Part shown: piece after piece, positions 21,493 through 30,673 of the stretch
How positions within the stretch are numbered: position 1 is the stretch's first letter
How the letters are laid out: the number at the start of each line of letters is the position of its first letter
Assembly (NCBI GenBank): GCA_001189345.1
Contig: LFKV01000043.1
Span: 1-64,000, forward strand
DNA from: Candidatus Paraburkholderia kirkii
Lineage (GTDB): Bacteria; Pseudomonadota; Gammaproteobacteria; Burkholderiales; Burkholderiaceae
Reading direction: 5' to 3'
Length of the DNA: 64,000 bases
The notes under the pieces: generated by a model
Seen by the model: the letters and a program-made list of their open reading frames with translations, nothing else
What the model was told of the DNA's origin: nothing
The model's database searches: none
Position numbers and translations under genes: made by a program

Positions 21493-22890
21493 ATGGATCA
21501 CGAAGAACGCTGCATAGTATTCGACATCGGTGGCACCAGCACGAGAATCGGCCTGTATAACAGTACCGATCGCTGCCTGGAGCGGTTCCATAAAGTGGAA
21601 ACACCCAACTTCATCAGGACTGGTCAACGAGATGGTCATGAGATCGTCAACGACCTGATGAAAACGTTAAAAAGAGAGGCACATGCTCTGGCGGGAAATG
21701 CGAAAATTTCGGGGATTTGCGCAGCCATGCCGGCACCGCTTTCCTCCGATGGGAACGCCTGGCACATGCCGACGGTGTTAGGGCCTTACTCAGGTGGCGG
21801 ACTGAATCTCCTTCAGCCTCTGCGGGCTCTCTGGCCAGCGGTTCCGGTGCGGTTGATCAACGACGTCACCGCAGCGGGCTACCTGCAAGTTGCCAAAGGC
21901 AGCCGGGATTTCGCCATCGTCACGGTGGGTTCGGGCATTGGCGTCAAGGTATTCCTCGATGGTGTTCCGCGCGTCGGACCGAACGGTCGCGGCGGCGAGA
22001 TCGGTCATCTCCGCATGATGGATTCTTTCTCTGAGTCCTTCGTCTGCGATTGTGAAGGTTTCGGACATCTCGGTTCGATAGCCTCGGGGCGGGGATCGCT
22101 GGCGGTCGCGCGCCATATGGCAGCGGAGAATGCCGGTGTATTCGCCGCATCACTGACGGGCCGTCTTTCCGGACACCAGGTCGAAAATCTCAATAACGAG
22201 ATATTGGTGCACGCTTTTTTGCAGGGCGATCCTTGGGCCGAGCACGCAGTCGCAGCGTCGGCCAAATACCTTGCGCAAGTTCTGGCCTTTTTACACGTTT
22301 GCCTCGGTTTGGAAGAAATCGTCATCGTCGGTGGTTTCGCCATTGCCTGTGGCGAAAAATACCGTACCCTGCTGGCTACGCTGGCAGACCAGTACTGCTG
22401 GAATCTCGGGCAGAACTGGCATTCCATCGTCCGTATAGAAAAGCAACCTGATACCGTTGCGCTGGAAGGCGCAGGGTATTTCATGACGACGCTTGACATA
22501 GGGAAGCCGAGCACCGATCGAATCTTTACTTTCGAGGATGCGCAATTCCACTGGTCTCGCGCGCATAACGGCGCGGCGGATATTGCTTCGGCTCGCGTCA
22601 TGCGCAGCGGCGCAATCAGTTGGATCGATCTGGTCCGGTTGCCGGCGGGATCCGATATCGGTCCGCATACGCACAGCACCGATGAAGAAGAAGTTTACAT
22701 TGTAATCGAAGGACGCGGGACTATGATGGTGGAAGACAGCCACTATCCGGTTGCCACGGGAGACGTGATCCACAATCCTTCCGGCGGAACGCATGGACTG
22801 GTCAATGACGGATTGAACGAGATGCGCCTGGCTGTCGTGGGTTTACCGGCTTCGCATCGAGGTGAAGTGCCTGCCACTACAATCGATTAG
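21493..22890 (+). CDS. ROK-family cyclitol kinase fused to a C-terminal cupin
   Basis: This 465-residue protein probably phosphorylates a C7-cyclitol, by analogy with the cyclitol kinases of the validamycin and acarbose pathways. The ROK/sugar-kinase fold shows FDIGGTSTRIGLY (residues about 10-22, phosphate loop), INDVTAAGY (about 120), VTVGSGIGVKVFLDG, then GEIGHLRM and CDCEGFGHLGSIASGRG, a zinc-site-like region where one Cys of the usual motif is His. From about residue 365 a cupin follows, with GPHTHSTDEEEVYIVIEGRG at about 389-408. The start ATG 21493 has GGAAGGGA upstream. A longer in-frame start at 21316 would add GH4-relic sequence and is rejected. Cluster 2 encodes the same two domains as separate, broken genes. 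An IS630-type element separates this gene from the cyclase. Confidence 0.85.
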   Translation: MDHEERCIVFDIGGTSTRIGLYNSTDRCLERFHKVETPNFIRTGQRDGHEIVNDLMKTLKREAHALAGNAKISGICAAMPAPLSSDGNAWHMPTVLGPYSGGGLNLLQPLRALWPAVPVRLINDVTAAGYLQVAKGSRDFAIVTVGSGIGVKVFLDGVPRVGPNGRGGEIGHLRMMDSFSESFVCDCEGFGHLGSIASGRGSLAVARHMAAENAGVFAASLTGRLSGHQVENLNNEILVHAFLQGDPWAEHAVAASAKYLAQVLAFLHVCLGLEEIVIVGGFAIACGEKYRTLLATLADQYCWNLGQNWHSIVRIEKQPDTVALEGAGYFMTTLDIGKPSTDRIFTFEDAQFHWSRAHNGAADIASARVMRSGAISWIDLVRLPAGSDIGPHTHSTDEEEVYIVIEGRGTMMVEDSHYPVATGDVIHNPSGGTHGLVNDGLNEMRLAVVGLPASHRGEVPATTID

Positions 22891-23104
22891 TATTCCATAC
22901 GGTTTATCGTGGAAATGCCGCTGCGTAGCAGCAGTCAATATCTTTCGATATTTGTAGCGTGCCTTTTTCTTCAGATTGCAGCAGGCGCCCCTGCGGAAAA
23001 TTTGCCTAAACCGGTCAACCGTTTCGTGAGTGAAGGTCATCCGCCATCTCACCCGTCCGTGCGGCTATTTTCATGTCTGGCCTGTTGAATAAAGGAGAGT
23101 TTAC
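22891..23104. other. Intergenic, no gene seen
   Basis: This is spacer between the kinase stop and the IS630-type element. Nothing is recognised in it. Confidence 0.4.
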
Positions 23105-24006
23105 TAATAAGTCATTAATTTTGCGGACAGCTAGTCTATGCTTGAGCAATAGCTATTGGGAGCATCGCCCATGAAACGAGATGGCCGGAGTCTGGCTCAC
23201 AACACGCTCGAAGAGATGCGTATCCTTGCAGTTCAGCGTATGGCTGAAGGCGAGCATCCGAATGATGTTGCCGCGTCGTTTGGGATGCATCGCTCGTGGG
23301 CGTACAAGATCAGGGCACAGGCGCGAGGCCGTGGTCATGGTGTGCGAGCGCTGCGATCGACCAAGGGCACAGGTCGCCCACGTACGCTTACTGCGACGCA
23401 GGAGCAGCGGGTAATGCGTTGGGTTAATGGCAAGAATCCAATACAGTACGGGTTTGATTTTGGCTTGTGGACGCGCAACCTGGTCCGTGAGCTGGTACGA
23501 CAGAGATTCGACGTCACGTTAAGTCTGGCTTCGATCGGTGCGATGCTCGCCCGTCTGCACCTGACGCCGCAAAAGCCGCTGCAGCGTGCTTACCAGCGTG
23601 ATCCGGAAGCGATCGAGCGTTGGCAGCGAGACACCTATCCGAACATTGCCAGGCGGGCTCGTGAGCAGAAGGTGGACATCTTTTTCTGGGACGAATCGGG
23701 CTTCCGTGCTGACTCGGTGCATATTTGATCGTCGACGGATTGCCAGCGCATAAGAAAGCCATCGTTAAGGACTATGTCGCGAGTACGCAGGGCAAGTTGA
23801 CTTTGCATTTTCTGCCCGATTACGCACCGGACCTCAATCCAGATGAACTGGTGTGGAGTCACGTCAAGCGGACCGGCGTCGCGCGACGCCCACTTCAAAA
23901 AAGGTGAAAAGTTGGGCTCAAAAATTCACGAGCAGCTTTCACAAATTAGCCGCGATCCGTGCCTTGTTCGATCATTTTTTAGGTATCAATCTGTCCGCTA
24001 TATTGC
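23105..24006 (+). mobile_element. Second IS630-family element type, internally deleted
   Basis: The ends show TTTTGCGGACAG at about 23117 and, inverted, CTGTCCGCTATATT at about 23991. The transposase gene inside has lost its middle. The element sits inside the cyclitol operon, between kinase and cyclase, so the distal genes may need their own promoter or read-through. Confidence 0.75.
23171..23907 (+). pseudogene. IS630-family transposase, internally deleted
   Basis: The N-terminal half from ATG 23171 (MKRDGRSLAHNTLEEMRILA) has a helix-turn-helix and the first catalytic Asp in DIFFWDESGFRADSVH. It stops at 23728. The second half resumes with VDGLPAHKKAIVKDYVAS and APDLNPDELVWSHVK in another frame. 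About 40-50 residues between the first and second catalytic acids are deleted. It is unrelated at sequence level to the IS630 copies at 41 and 52 kb. Confidence 0.8.
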
Positions 24007-24022
24007 TGACGTGTGATTAATA

Positions 24023-25237
24023 ATGCTTACCGCCCTCGAAACGATTGGTCGCCGGTTACCTGGACAGGGAATTGTGGATAGTTTCCGCATGGAATGTCGG
24101 AAACAACAGAACTACGATGTCCACCTGATTGAAGGCTTACTGTCACCCGAGTATTCGGTCCTTCCTGCCATGTTGCAGGAACGAAAGGCGCTTGTAGTTA
24201 CTACGCCAACGGTCTACGGCCATTATGGAGAGCTGCTGTCCGGCCTGATCCGCAACCGCGGACTCAATATGCAGGTCGTCGTATTGCCTGACGGTGAGAC
24301 GAATAAAACGCTGCGCTCGGTCGAGCGAATTTGCGCGGCCGCGTTGGAGTACAAGCTGGACCGGCGTTCCCTGTTAATCGGGTTGGGCGGTGGCGTATGT
24401 ACCGATGTGGTCGCGATGGCCGCATCGGCCATCCGCCGCGGCATCGATCATCTGCGTATTCCGACAACGCTGATCGGGCTGATAGATGCCGGTATCGGTC
24501 TCAAGGGCGGCGTAAATCTGGGCAACAAGAAAAATTATTTCGGTTGTTTCAACCCACCCACCCACGCGCTGCTGGACCGCTCGTTTCTGGAGACCCTGCC
24601 GGCGTCGTTTCTGCGGCACGGGATGGCTGAAATTCTCAAGATGGCACCTGTTGCCGATCGGCACCTCTTCGAGTTATGCGAATCTTATCAAACAGCCTTG
24701 ATCAAAAGCAAGTTTGGCGTACCAGAGGAAGTCAGCCGCGAGATTATCTGGCGCTCGAGTCGCTTGATGCTGGAAGAGCTACAGAAAAATCCATACGAAA
24801 GTCATACGTATCAGCGTCTCGTGGATATGGGACACGCCTTTAGTCCGGCGCTAGAAGCCACGACCGACTTTCGGTTGCATCACGGCGAAGCTGTGGCTAT
24901 CGACATGGCGTTGACCGTCACGCTCGCGGAGTCACTCGGCTTCATGCGCACGGACGAAAGGAATCGCTTCATTGCCGCGCTAGTGCAGGCCGGCAGGCCG
25001 GCCTTCCCATTTTGCGCGCCGGAGCTCACCGTCGAACTTTGCGAGGCTGCGTTGGATGAGGTTGTCTATCATCGAGGCGGGTCGATCAATTTCCCTATGC
25101 CCGTGGAGATCAGTCGATGTGTCTTTCTGGAAAAACGCGACGGCCTGCCCAGCAGTGTCATTGGCGCTGCCCTGCAGCGCCTCTCGCGCGAAGCATCCCG
25201 CCAAGGCTGTGGAGCACTATTCGATGAAAGGTCATGA
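24023..25237 (+). CDS. Sugar phosphate cyclase, EEVS-like (cluster 1)
   Basis: It belongs to the dehydroquinate-synthase-like sugar phosphate cyclases, which turn sedoheptulose 7-phosphate into C7-cyclitols. Visible are the NAD-binding GLGGGVCTDVVAMAASAIRR (about 119-138), IPTTLIGLIDAGIGLKGGVN (about 148-167), KKNYFGCFNPPTHALLDRSF, the metal-site helix HGMAEILKMAPVADRHLF and HHGEAVAIDMAL. The length of 404 residues is normal. Canonical EEVS enzymes have KTGVNF...KNRxG, whereas here it is KGGVNL...KNYFG. It is therefore more divergent than the cluster 2 enzyme, and a different cyclitol (for example 2-epi-valiolone) cannot be excluded. The start is uncertain: an IS ends about 17 bases upstream and no clear ribosome-binding site precedes ATG 24023 (alternative ATG 24089). 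It overlaps the next gene by 14 bases. Confidence 0.85.
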   Translation: MLTALETIGRRLPGQGIVDSFRMECRKQQNYDVHLIEGLLSPEYSVLPAMLQERKALVVTTPTVYGHYGELLSGLIRNRGLNMQVVVLPDGETNKTLRSVERICAAALEYKLDRRSLLIGLGGGVCTDVVAMAASAIRRGIDHLRIPTTLIGLIDAGIGLKGGVNLGNKKNYFGCFNPPTHALLDRSFLETLPASFLRHGMAEILKMAPVADRHLFELCESYQTALIKSKFGVPEEVSREIIWRSSRLMLEELQKNPYESHTYQRLVDMGHAFSPALEATTDFRLHHGEAVAIDMALTVTLAESLGFMRTDERNRFIAALVQAGRPAFPFCAPELTVELCEAALDEVVYHRGGSINFPMPVEISRCVFLEKRDGLPSSVIGAALQRLSREASRQGCGALFDERS

Positions 25238-26222
25238 AACCCACCAGAGCACCGCTACTCCGGTGATGAACGTGCTGATCATAGGAGGCGGTTTCGTCGG
25301 TCAGTGTCTAGCCGACGAGCTGTTGTCAAACGGACACCGGGTTGCGCTCGCATGTCGCAACCGGCCGCAGGGTCTTCGCCATCGCGATCGATGGATTCAG
25401 CTCGATGCCACTGACACCGTTGCCTTCAGGAAAGCGGTCGGGTGGCTGCGCCCGTCGGTGGTCGTGCTGGTCAATGGGCCGTCGGATATTTCCGAATGCG
25501 CAAAGGATCCCGTGGAGGCTGCCCGAATACACAGCGCCGTCGCGCGCAATACCTGCGAGTTTGCGCCGACCGCCTATAAGCTACTGGTGTCCACCGACAA
25601 TGTTTTTGACGGCAGGCGAACCACCTGCACCGAAGCCGTCGCGCCGGAGCCGCTTAACGCCTACGGGCGGGCGAAGCTGGCGGCCGAGCGCATCCTGCAC
25701 GCCTACGGCGGTCAATTTCTCATTGCCCGCACAAGTCTGATCTACGGCTGGGAAGAAGATCAGCGAGGCTGGCAGAATTTCTTCGCACTGTCGATCCAGC
25801 GGCTTGCGTTCGCCGAAACGTTGGAGGTGCCCGACGATCTGTGGAATACGCCGATTGCCGTCGCCGATGCGGCCAAGATATACAGGCGCTGTCTGGAAGA
25901 GAACGTTACCGGCCTACTGCACGTGGCGGGGCCGCAGCGCATCTCCCGGCTGGACTGGGCACGCTTGCTGGCAGCCGAATTCGGCTTCGACGCCGGTCTG
26001 ATCAAGGCCGTTCCCGTGCAGGCTTCCCGCTATTTCTGCCGTCCCCGGAACTCCTGCCTCTCCAGCGAACGCCTACCCGCCATGCTGGCGCAATGGCACG
26101 ACGTGACCTGCCGTTCTCCTGCCGAAGTCGCCGCGGATATGAAAGCCGGCTTGGGGACGCAGTGGCATATTCGTGCGCCGCACCTCCCTCAACCGATGGC
26201 CGACAAAACCGACAAAACATAA
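25224..26222 (+). CDS. RmlD-like NAD(P)-dependent reductase/epimerase
   Basis: An extended short-chain dehydrogenase of about 332 residues, related to dTDP-4-dehydrorhamnose reductase. It shows the dinucleotide motif IIGGGFVGQCLADEL (about 18-32), STDNVFDGR and the catalytic YxxxK in NAYGRAKLAAERIL. Its C-terminal half has RTSLIYGW and LLHVAGPQRISRLDWARLLA, typical of RmlD. A ketocyclitol or a sugar nucleotide is a plausible substrate. The start ATG 25224 overlaps the cyclase stop; MNVLII at 25266 is an alternative. The role in the pathway is inferred from position only. Confidence 0.8.
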   Translation: MKGHETHQSTATPVMNVLIIGGGFVGQCLADELLSNGHRVALACRNRPQGLRHRDRWIQLDATDTVAFRKAVGWLRPSVVVLVNGPSDISECAKDPVEAARIHSAVARNTCEFAPTAYKLLVSTDNVFDGRRTTCTEAVAPEPLNAYGRAKLAAERILHAYGGQFLIARTSLIYGWEEDQRGWQNFFALSIQRLAFAETLEVPDDLWNTPIAVADAAKIYRRCLEENVTGLLHVAGPQRISRLDWARLLAAEFGFDAGLIKAVPVQASRYFCRPRNSCLSSERLPAMLAQWHDVTCRSPAEVAADMKAGLGTQWHIRAPHLPQPMADKTDKT

Positions 26223-26230
26223 GGAACGCA

Positions 26231-27667
26231 ATGAAAGCGAAACGTTATTTACTTGTTAGTAAACGCTCTCCGCTGACCTATCATCGCAACGAAAGCACGG
26301 GCACGCTAGAAACAGCGCTCGCGCCTGGTGGTACTGCCAACGTCGTAGCCGACATGGCCAGCTTGCTCGGCGTCGAATGGATTTCGTCGGCAATGACGGC
26401 GGAAGACCTCGAAGTGCGCAAGCAGCACCCCGACGGTCTGCAACTGGCATTAACCTCCAAACAGCACCCCATCACCGTGCATATGCTGGAGCACGACGCG
26501 CAAGTCTTCAACGACATGCAGGAGATCATGACCGCCGACGTGCTATGGGCCAGCAATAACACGCTGTGGGACAGCTGGAACGCACCGAACTTCGGCCCAG
26601 AGATACGCAGCGCCTGGAAGCACTACAAGGACTTCAACGCAGACTTCCTGGAGGCGGTCGGCGCGCAACTGGAGAAGGCGCCCGGCACATTCGTTCTTGT
26701 ACAGGATTACCAGCTGTCCGTTCTCCCGGTGATGATCCGCCGCCGACACGCGGGCGTTCCGGTCCTGCTTTTCATCCACATTCCCTGGCCGGCCGCCGAC
26801 TACTGGTGCATGCTGCCGAAATACCTGCGCACCGAATTCATAGAAGGAATGTTGGGCGCGTCCGTCGTCGGCTTCTTCGCGGCACGTTGGTGTCGAAATT
26901 TTGTGGACTGCGTGCACGATCTGCTGCCGGACGCCGTAGTGAATCGCGATGCGGGTACCGTCGAGTACCGTGGACACGTTACCACGGTGGCCGCGATGCC
27001 ACTCGGGTATAGTCCACAAGCGATCGAACACTGCAGCAAGGCGCTGCCGGCTGATCTGCAATCGTGGGCGGCCGACGGCTTCTTGTTCGTCCATTCCGGC
27101 AGGACCGATCCGATCAAGAACGGCGCGCGCGCGATCGCCGCGTTCCGTCTGGCTTGTGAGAACGATGAGGCTCTGCGCGAGCGTAGCCGCTTTCTGGTGC
27201 GCTGCAATCCGAATCGGCTGTATGTCAAGGCGAACAGCGATTATCTGGCGCAACTCGAGCGCGAAGCGGCGCACACCAATAGCTGCTTCGGCGAGGAACT
27301 AGTCCGGGTCGTTTGTGAGAACAATGTTGACCATACGTTGGGCTGTCTTCAGGAGGCGGACGCGCTGTTGTTCAACTCGACCATCGACGGGCAGAATCTG
27401 ACGGTTTTCGAAGGCTCGCTGCTCAACCACCGACACGCGACCGTGATCCTGTCTGAGCGGGCCGGCGCCGCAGAGGCGCTCGCGTCTTCGGTCGAATTGA
27501 TCAATCCGTTCGACATCGCGGAACTGGCCGATACGCTTGCTTACGCATTTCATTTGACGTCCGAACAGAGAAATCGGCGCGCGGAAGAGCGCCGCAAGGT
27601 TGTGGTCCAGTACGGACTGCCGGGCTGGGTCGACCAACAGATCACCGCACTGGAGGATGCCGTATGA
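26231..27667 (+). CDS. VldE/trehalose-6-phosphate-synthase-like (pseudo)glycosyltransferase
   Basis: A 478-residue GT20-family protein. Landmarks are ALAPGGTANVVADMASLLG (about 29-47), FVLVQDYQLSVLPVMIRRRH (about 154), LFIHIPWPAADYW, HSGRTDPIKNGARAI (about 289, in place of the RLDYSKG of true trehalose synthases) and NSTIDGQNLTVFEGSLLNHR (about 383). The DPIKN and DGQNLT signatures match the validamycin coupling enzyme VldE better than OtsA. The enzyme probably joins a nucleotide-activated cyclitol or sugar to a second phosphorylated unit, which fits a cyclitol glucoside such as streptol glucoside. ATG 26231 has AAGGA 5 bases upstream. The longer frame upstream only shadows the previous gene. 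It overlaps the next gene by 4 bases. Confidence 0.85.
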   Translation: MKAKRYLLVSKRSPLTYHRNESTGTLETALAPGGTANVVADMASLLGVEWISSAMTAEDLEVRKQHPDGLQLALTSKQHPITVHMLEHDAQVFNDMQEIMTADVLWASNNTLWDSWNAPNFGPEIRSAWKHYKDFNADFLEAVGAQLEKAPGTFVLVQDYQLSVLPVMIRRRHAGVPVLLFIHIPWPAADYWCMLPKYLRTEFIEGMLGASVVGFFAARWCRNFVDCVHDLLPDAVVNRDAGTVEYRGHVTTVAAMPLGYSPQAIEHCSKALPADLQSWAADGFLFVHSGRTDPIKNGARAIAAFRLACENDEALRERSRFLVRCNPNRLYVKANSDYLAQLEREAAHTNSCFGEELVRVVCENNVDHTLGCLQEADALLFNSTIDGQNLTVFEGSLLNHRHATVILSERAGAAEALASSVELINPFDIAELADTLAYAFHLTSEQRNRRAEERRKVVVQYGLPGWVDQQITALEDAV

Positions 27668-28944
27668 GCGCCGTATCCGATGCGGGGCAGGAAAATCCGT
27701 TCTACTATCCGGTCAGCAGCATCAAGATGGTCGGCGGCCGGGGACTCTATCTGTACGATGAAGACGGCAAGGAATATCTCGACTGTATTTCCGGCACCTT
27801 CAACGTGATTCTGGGACACAATCATCCGGAAGTGGTGGAAGCCGCCAAGCGGCAGATAGATCAGCTGGTGTTCTCCAGTTCCAACTTCAATTCGCTTCCT
27901 GTCGATGCGCTCGCCAGTGCGCTGGTGGCCATCTCGCCGCCCAATCTGACGCGCGCGCACCTACGGTCCCCCGGCGGCTCTACCGCGAATGAAGGCGCCA
28001 TTCGCATTGCGCAGCACATCACCGGCAAGCGCGACGTGATCACGCTGTTTCGCAGCCATCTTGGGCAGACTTTGGCAATGACCAGTCTGTCGGGTTTCAG
28101 TACTCACCGCACGCCGTTTCCCAATATCTTCCCCGGCGGCGTACAGGTGCCGCCGCCTTATTGTGCGCGCTGTTTTTATGGCCAGGCGGCGGACAGTTGC
28201 GGCAAACTATGCGTTGCGCGCATCGACGAATTCATCAAGTACTCGAGCACTGGCAGTGTCGCTTGTGTCCTGGTCGAGCCGATACTCGGCGTGGGCGGCA
28301 ATATCATTCCGCCGCAGGGCTATTTCGAAGAACTCAAGGCGTTCTGCGAAGAGCGCGGTATCATCCTTATTTTCGATGAGTGTCAGACGGGTTTCGGCCG
28401 ATGCGGACATATGTTCGCGGCCGACTACTTCGGCGTTTCACCGCATATCATGACGCTGGCAAAGGGCATGAGCGGTATCGGTCTACCAATCGGCGGCATT
28501 CTCACCGAAGACCGTCTCACGGGGCTGGACAAACTGTTCCACGGCTTCACCAACGGTGGCTGGCTGCCCTCGGCCGCGGCCGCACTGACGACGATCGAAA
28601 TCTTGCAGCGGCCGGGTTTTCTGGAAAACGTCCGCCGGGTCGGCAAACAGTTGTTAGCCGGCCTGGATCGTTTGGGAAACCGCTTTCCCTTCGTCGGGGA
28701 AGCGCGTGGCGTTGGTTTGATGGTTGGTCTGGAGATCATCGGCTCGGACAATCGTCCAGACAATCCGACTGCGCTGGCATTGCAGAAAGCGCTGCTGGAA
28801 CAAGGTGCGATCGTACGGATATCCGAGCATGGCCGCGGTAACGTGATGGAAATTCGCCCCGCGCTCATTTCGACCGAACAGGACGTCGCCGAAATTGTCC
28901 AGCGTTTCGAGAGGGCCTGCGATGCGGTATATGCGCGACACTAA
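27664..28944 (+). CDS. Class III PLP-dependent aminotransferase
   Basis: A 426-residue fold-type I aminotransferase, ornithine-aminotransferase subgroup. It has DCISGTFNVILGHNHPEVVE, FDECQTGFGRCGHMFAADYF (about 237-256) and the PLP lysine in MTLAKGMSGIGLPIGG (about Lys265). A cysteine-rich insertion PPYCARCFYGQAADSCGKLC (about 161-180) might bind metal and is seen in some family members. The usual SGxEA segment reads SPGGSTANEGAIRIA. In cyclitol pathways such enzymes aminate a ketocyclitol. It is co-translated with the transferase (ATGA overlap) and the dehydrogenase. Confidence 0.85.
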   Translation: MSAVSDAGQENPFYYPVSSIKMVGGRGLYLYDEDGKEYLDCISGTFNVILGHNHPEVVEAAKRQIDQLVFSSSNFNSLPVDALASALVAISPPNLTRAHLRSPGGSTANEGAIRIAQHITGKRDVITLFRSHLGQTLAMTSLSGFSTHRTPFPNIFPGGVQVPPPYCARCFYGQAADSCGKLCVARIDEFIKYSSTGSVACVLVEPILGVGGNIIPPQGYFEELKAFCEERGIILIFDECQTGFGRCGHMFAADYFGVSPHIMTLAKGMSGIGLPIGGILTEDRLTGLDKLFHGFTNGGWLPSAAAALTTIEILQRPGFLENVRRVGKQLLAGLDRLGNRFPFVGEARGVGLMVGLEIIGSDNRPDNPTALALQKALLEQGAIVRISEHGRGNVMEIRPALISTEQDVAEIVQRFERACDAVYARH

Positions 28945-30022
28945 CCCGGCTATTGGTCCCCGCGACGCGACGCGCGCAGCGCTGAGCGTAGCCGCACAAG
29001 TGCGGCTAGACGCAGAGCGCGGCGTCGTCGCGAAGCGCGGTGTTTCGCTCGAGTTGCGGCACGAAGCCGGTGCGGTTCTGCGCCCGCACGTGATCGGGAT
29101 ATGCCGCTCCGATGCAAAGGAGGCGGCGGGCCGTCGCCCTGGCCCGAGCCAGTTCGGCCATGAATTGGTTGCCGAAATTGTTGACTGCTGGGAAACCGAA
29201 GTTTTGCGTATCGGTGACACAGTCTGCCTGGACCCCAACGTTGTGCTCAATCGGACATCCGGGTTCGCCGAACTGATCCTGCTTGACGCGCCCGCTGACA
29301 GACTGGAAGCCGCACTGTACAAGGTATCCCACACCTGTACATCGCTGGAGAATTACGTGCTAGCCGAACCGGTCGCCTGCGCAGAGCACTGTGCGCGGAT
29401 CGCCACCACGGCCGTCCATGCCACACCCCGCAGCGCCGTCGTCGTCGGGGCCGGCACCATGGGCCTCTTCATCGCGCACGCACTGCGGCGGCGTGGCATC
29501 TCCGTCACGCTGCTCAATCGGTCCAAAGCGCGCCTACGATTCGTCGCGACCTTTAGCCTGGAAGGCATTACCCAGGGGTCCTTGGCGGAGCCGGCTAGGG
29601 CGGATCTGGTGGTACTGGCCACAACTTTCGTCTCGCACGAACTGCTTGAGAAAGGTTTTACGATCGCCGCCGACCAAGGCCGCGTCGTCGTGTTCGGTGG
29701 GATCGATAAATCATTCGGCAATTTTCGCGGCGTTGACGTCCGTTCGTTGCGGTTAAGCGAATCGCATCGCTGGCTTACCTGCGGTGGTGGCAAGCAGGTG
29801 GAGATAGTCGGCAGTTACGGCCTCGCGTCGGAAGACTTCCTGAGTGCGCTTCGTCTGATCGGCTCGGGAGACATCAGCCAGTCTTTGCTCGACGAGTTGA
29901 TCACCGGACGCCACTTGCTGTCCGAACTGCCAAGCGTGCTCGATGCGATGAACAGCGGCGACGATCTCGGCAAGCGGCTGATTTTCCCAACTTCCCCGAG
30001 CGAGTCCGGAATTTTGCGATGA
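28922..30022 (+). CDS. Zinc-type medium-chain alcohol dehydrogenase
   Basis: An MDR-family protein of about 366 residues. The catalytic domain shows IGICRSDAKEAAGRRPGPSQ and GHELVAEIVD; the Rossmann domain shows VVVGAGTMGLFIAHALRRRG (about 175-194). CRSD and GHE match two of the three catalytic zinc ligands. The structural-zinc four-Cys loop is not evident. Similar dehydrogenases occur in validamycin-type clusters and would oxidise or reduce a cyclitol hydroxyl. The start ATG 28922 overlaps the aminotransferase stop; ATG 28931 is an alternative. It overlaps the next gene (ATGA). Confidence 0.8.
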   Translation: MRYMRDTNPAIGPRDATRAALSVAAQVRLDAERGVVAKRGVSLELRHEAGAVLRPHVIGICRSDAKEAAGRRPGPSQFGHELVAEIVDCWETEVLRIGDTVCLDPNVVLNRTSGFAELILLDAPADRLEAALYKVSHTCTSLENYVLAEPVACAEHCARIATTAVHATPRSAVVVGAGTMGLFIAHALRRRGISVTLLNRSKARLRFVATFSLEGITQGSLAEPARADLVVLATTFVSHELLEKGFTIAADQGRVVVFGGIDKSFGNFRGVDVRSLRLSESHRWLTCGGGKQVEIVGSYGLASEDFLSALRLIGSGDISQSLLDELITGRHLLSELPSVLDAMNSGDDLGKRLIFPTSPSESGILR

Positions 30023-30673
30023 ATACCGAGCTACGCAGTTTCGACGCCGTCCTGTTCGATTTCGCAGATACCTTGTTCGACAGCCGATCGGCGCTGTTGC
30101 CTGATGTCATGGCGCAACACTCCTCGGACCTCGGGATGCGCGCCGCCCCCGAGGATTGCGAACGCTGGATCGAACAGATTCTGGCCTATGTGACAACTCC
30201 GCAAGGTCAGGTCAGGCACGCATGCAAAGCTGCGACTACTCGCCGCCGGACTTGCACCGTGCCTCGTGGAACGCCGTAGTGCATGTCTGCGTTCCGGGCT
30301 GGTCGACTCAACCCAGACGGCGAGATATTCCTGGCCGTACTGCGGAATCTGCGGATCGAACCCGCGCGCGCCTTCCTTGATGGTGGGCGACAACTGGCGC
30401 ACTGACGGCGCCGCCGCAGTCGGCATCGCCACCCTGGTTCTACCGATGGGCCCTGCGAACCGCCGGCACAAGGGGCTGGACATTGTGCTTCGTACGGCGG
30501 GAATCGAACTCCTTTCTGCGCGAGAGTTGCGCGACACCGAGCTGAAATGTGACGCGCGGCGGTCAAGTCGATTCGCCGCCGTTGCGGTGGAGTCTGGCCC
30601 CACGGTCCATGTGCCGATCCGGGAGAATCTTGAAAATACCGGAGTCCCATATAAATTGAAGGACAAGAAATGA
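30019..30673 (+). pseudogene. HAD-family phosphatase, frameshifted (cluster 1)
   Basis: ATG 30019 reads MNTELRSFDAVLFDFADTLF with HAD motif I. The frame breaks near 30210 (DYSPPDLHRASWNAVV lies in a second frame) and again near 30270. The C-terminal part with motif IV, FLMVGDNWRTDGAAAVGIAT, lies around 30370-30430. The middle, with the motif II region, is shortened. At least two indels and a deletion are needed to explain it, so it is very likely inactive. A different, intact HAD gene is present in cluster 2 (48039-48734). The tail still overlaps the following MFS start. Confidence 0.8.

Noticed and set aside
21316..22890. Longer version of the kinase-cupin starting at 21316
   Set aside because: The extra 59 residues are the decayed GH4 relic that happens to be open in the same frame. 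ATG 21493 has its own ribosome-binding site and begins the kinase fold.
25841..26230. Upstream extension of the VldE-like gene to 25841
   Set aside because: The extension overlaps the RmlD-like gene out of frame and is low-complexity Arg-rich sequence. ATG 26231 has AAGGA upstream and starts the family fold.
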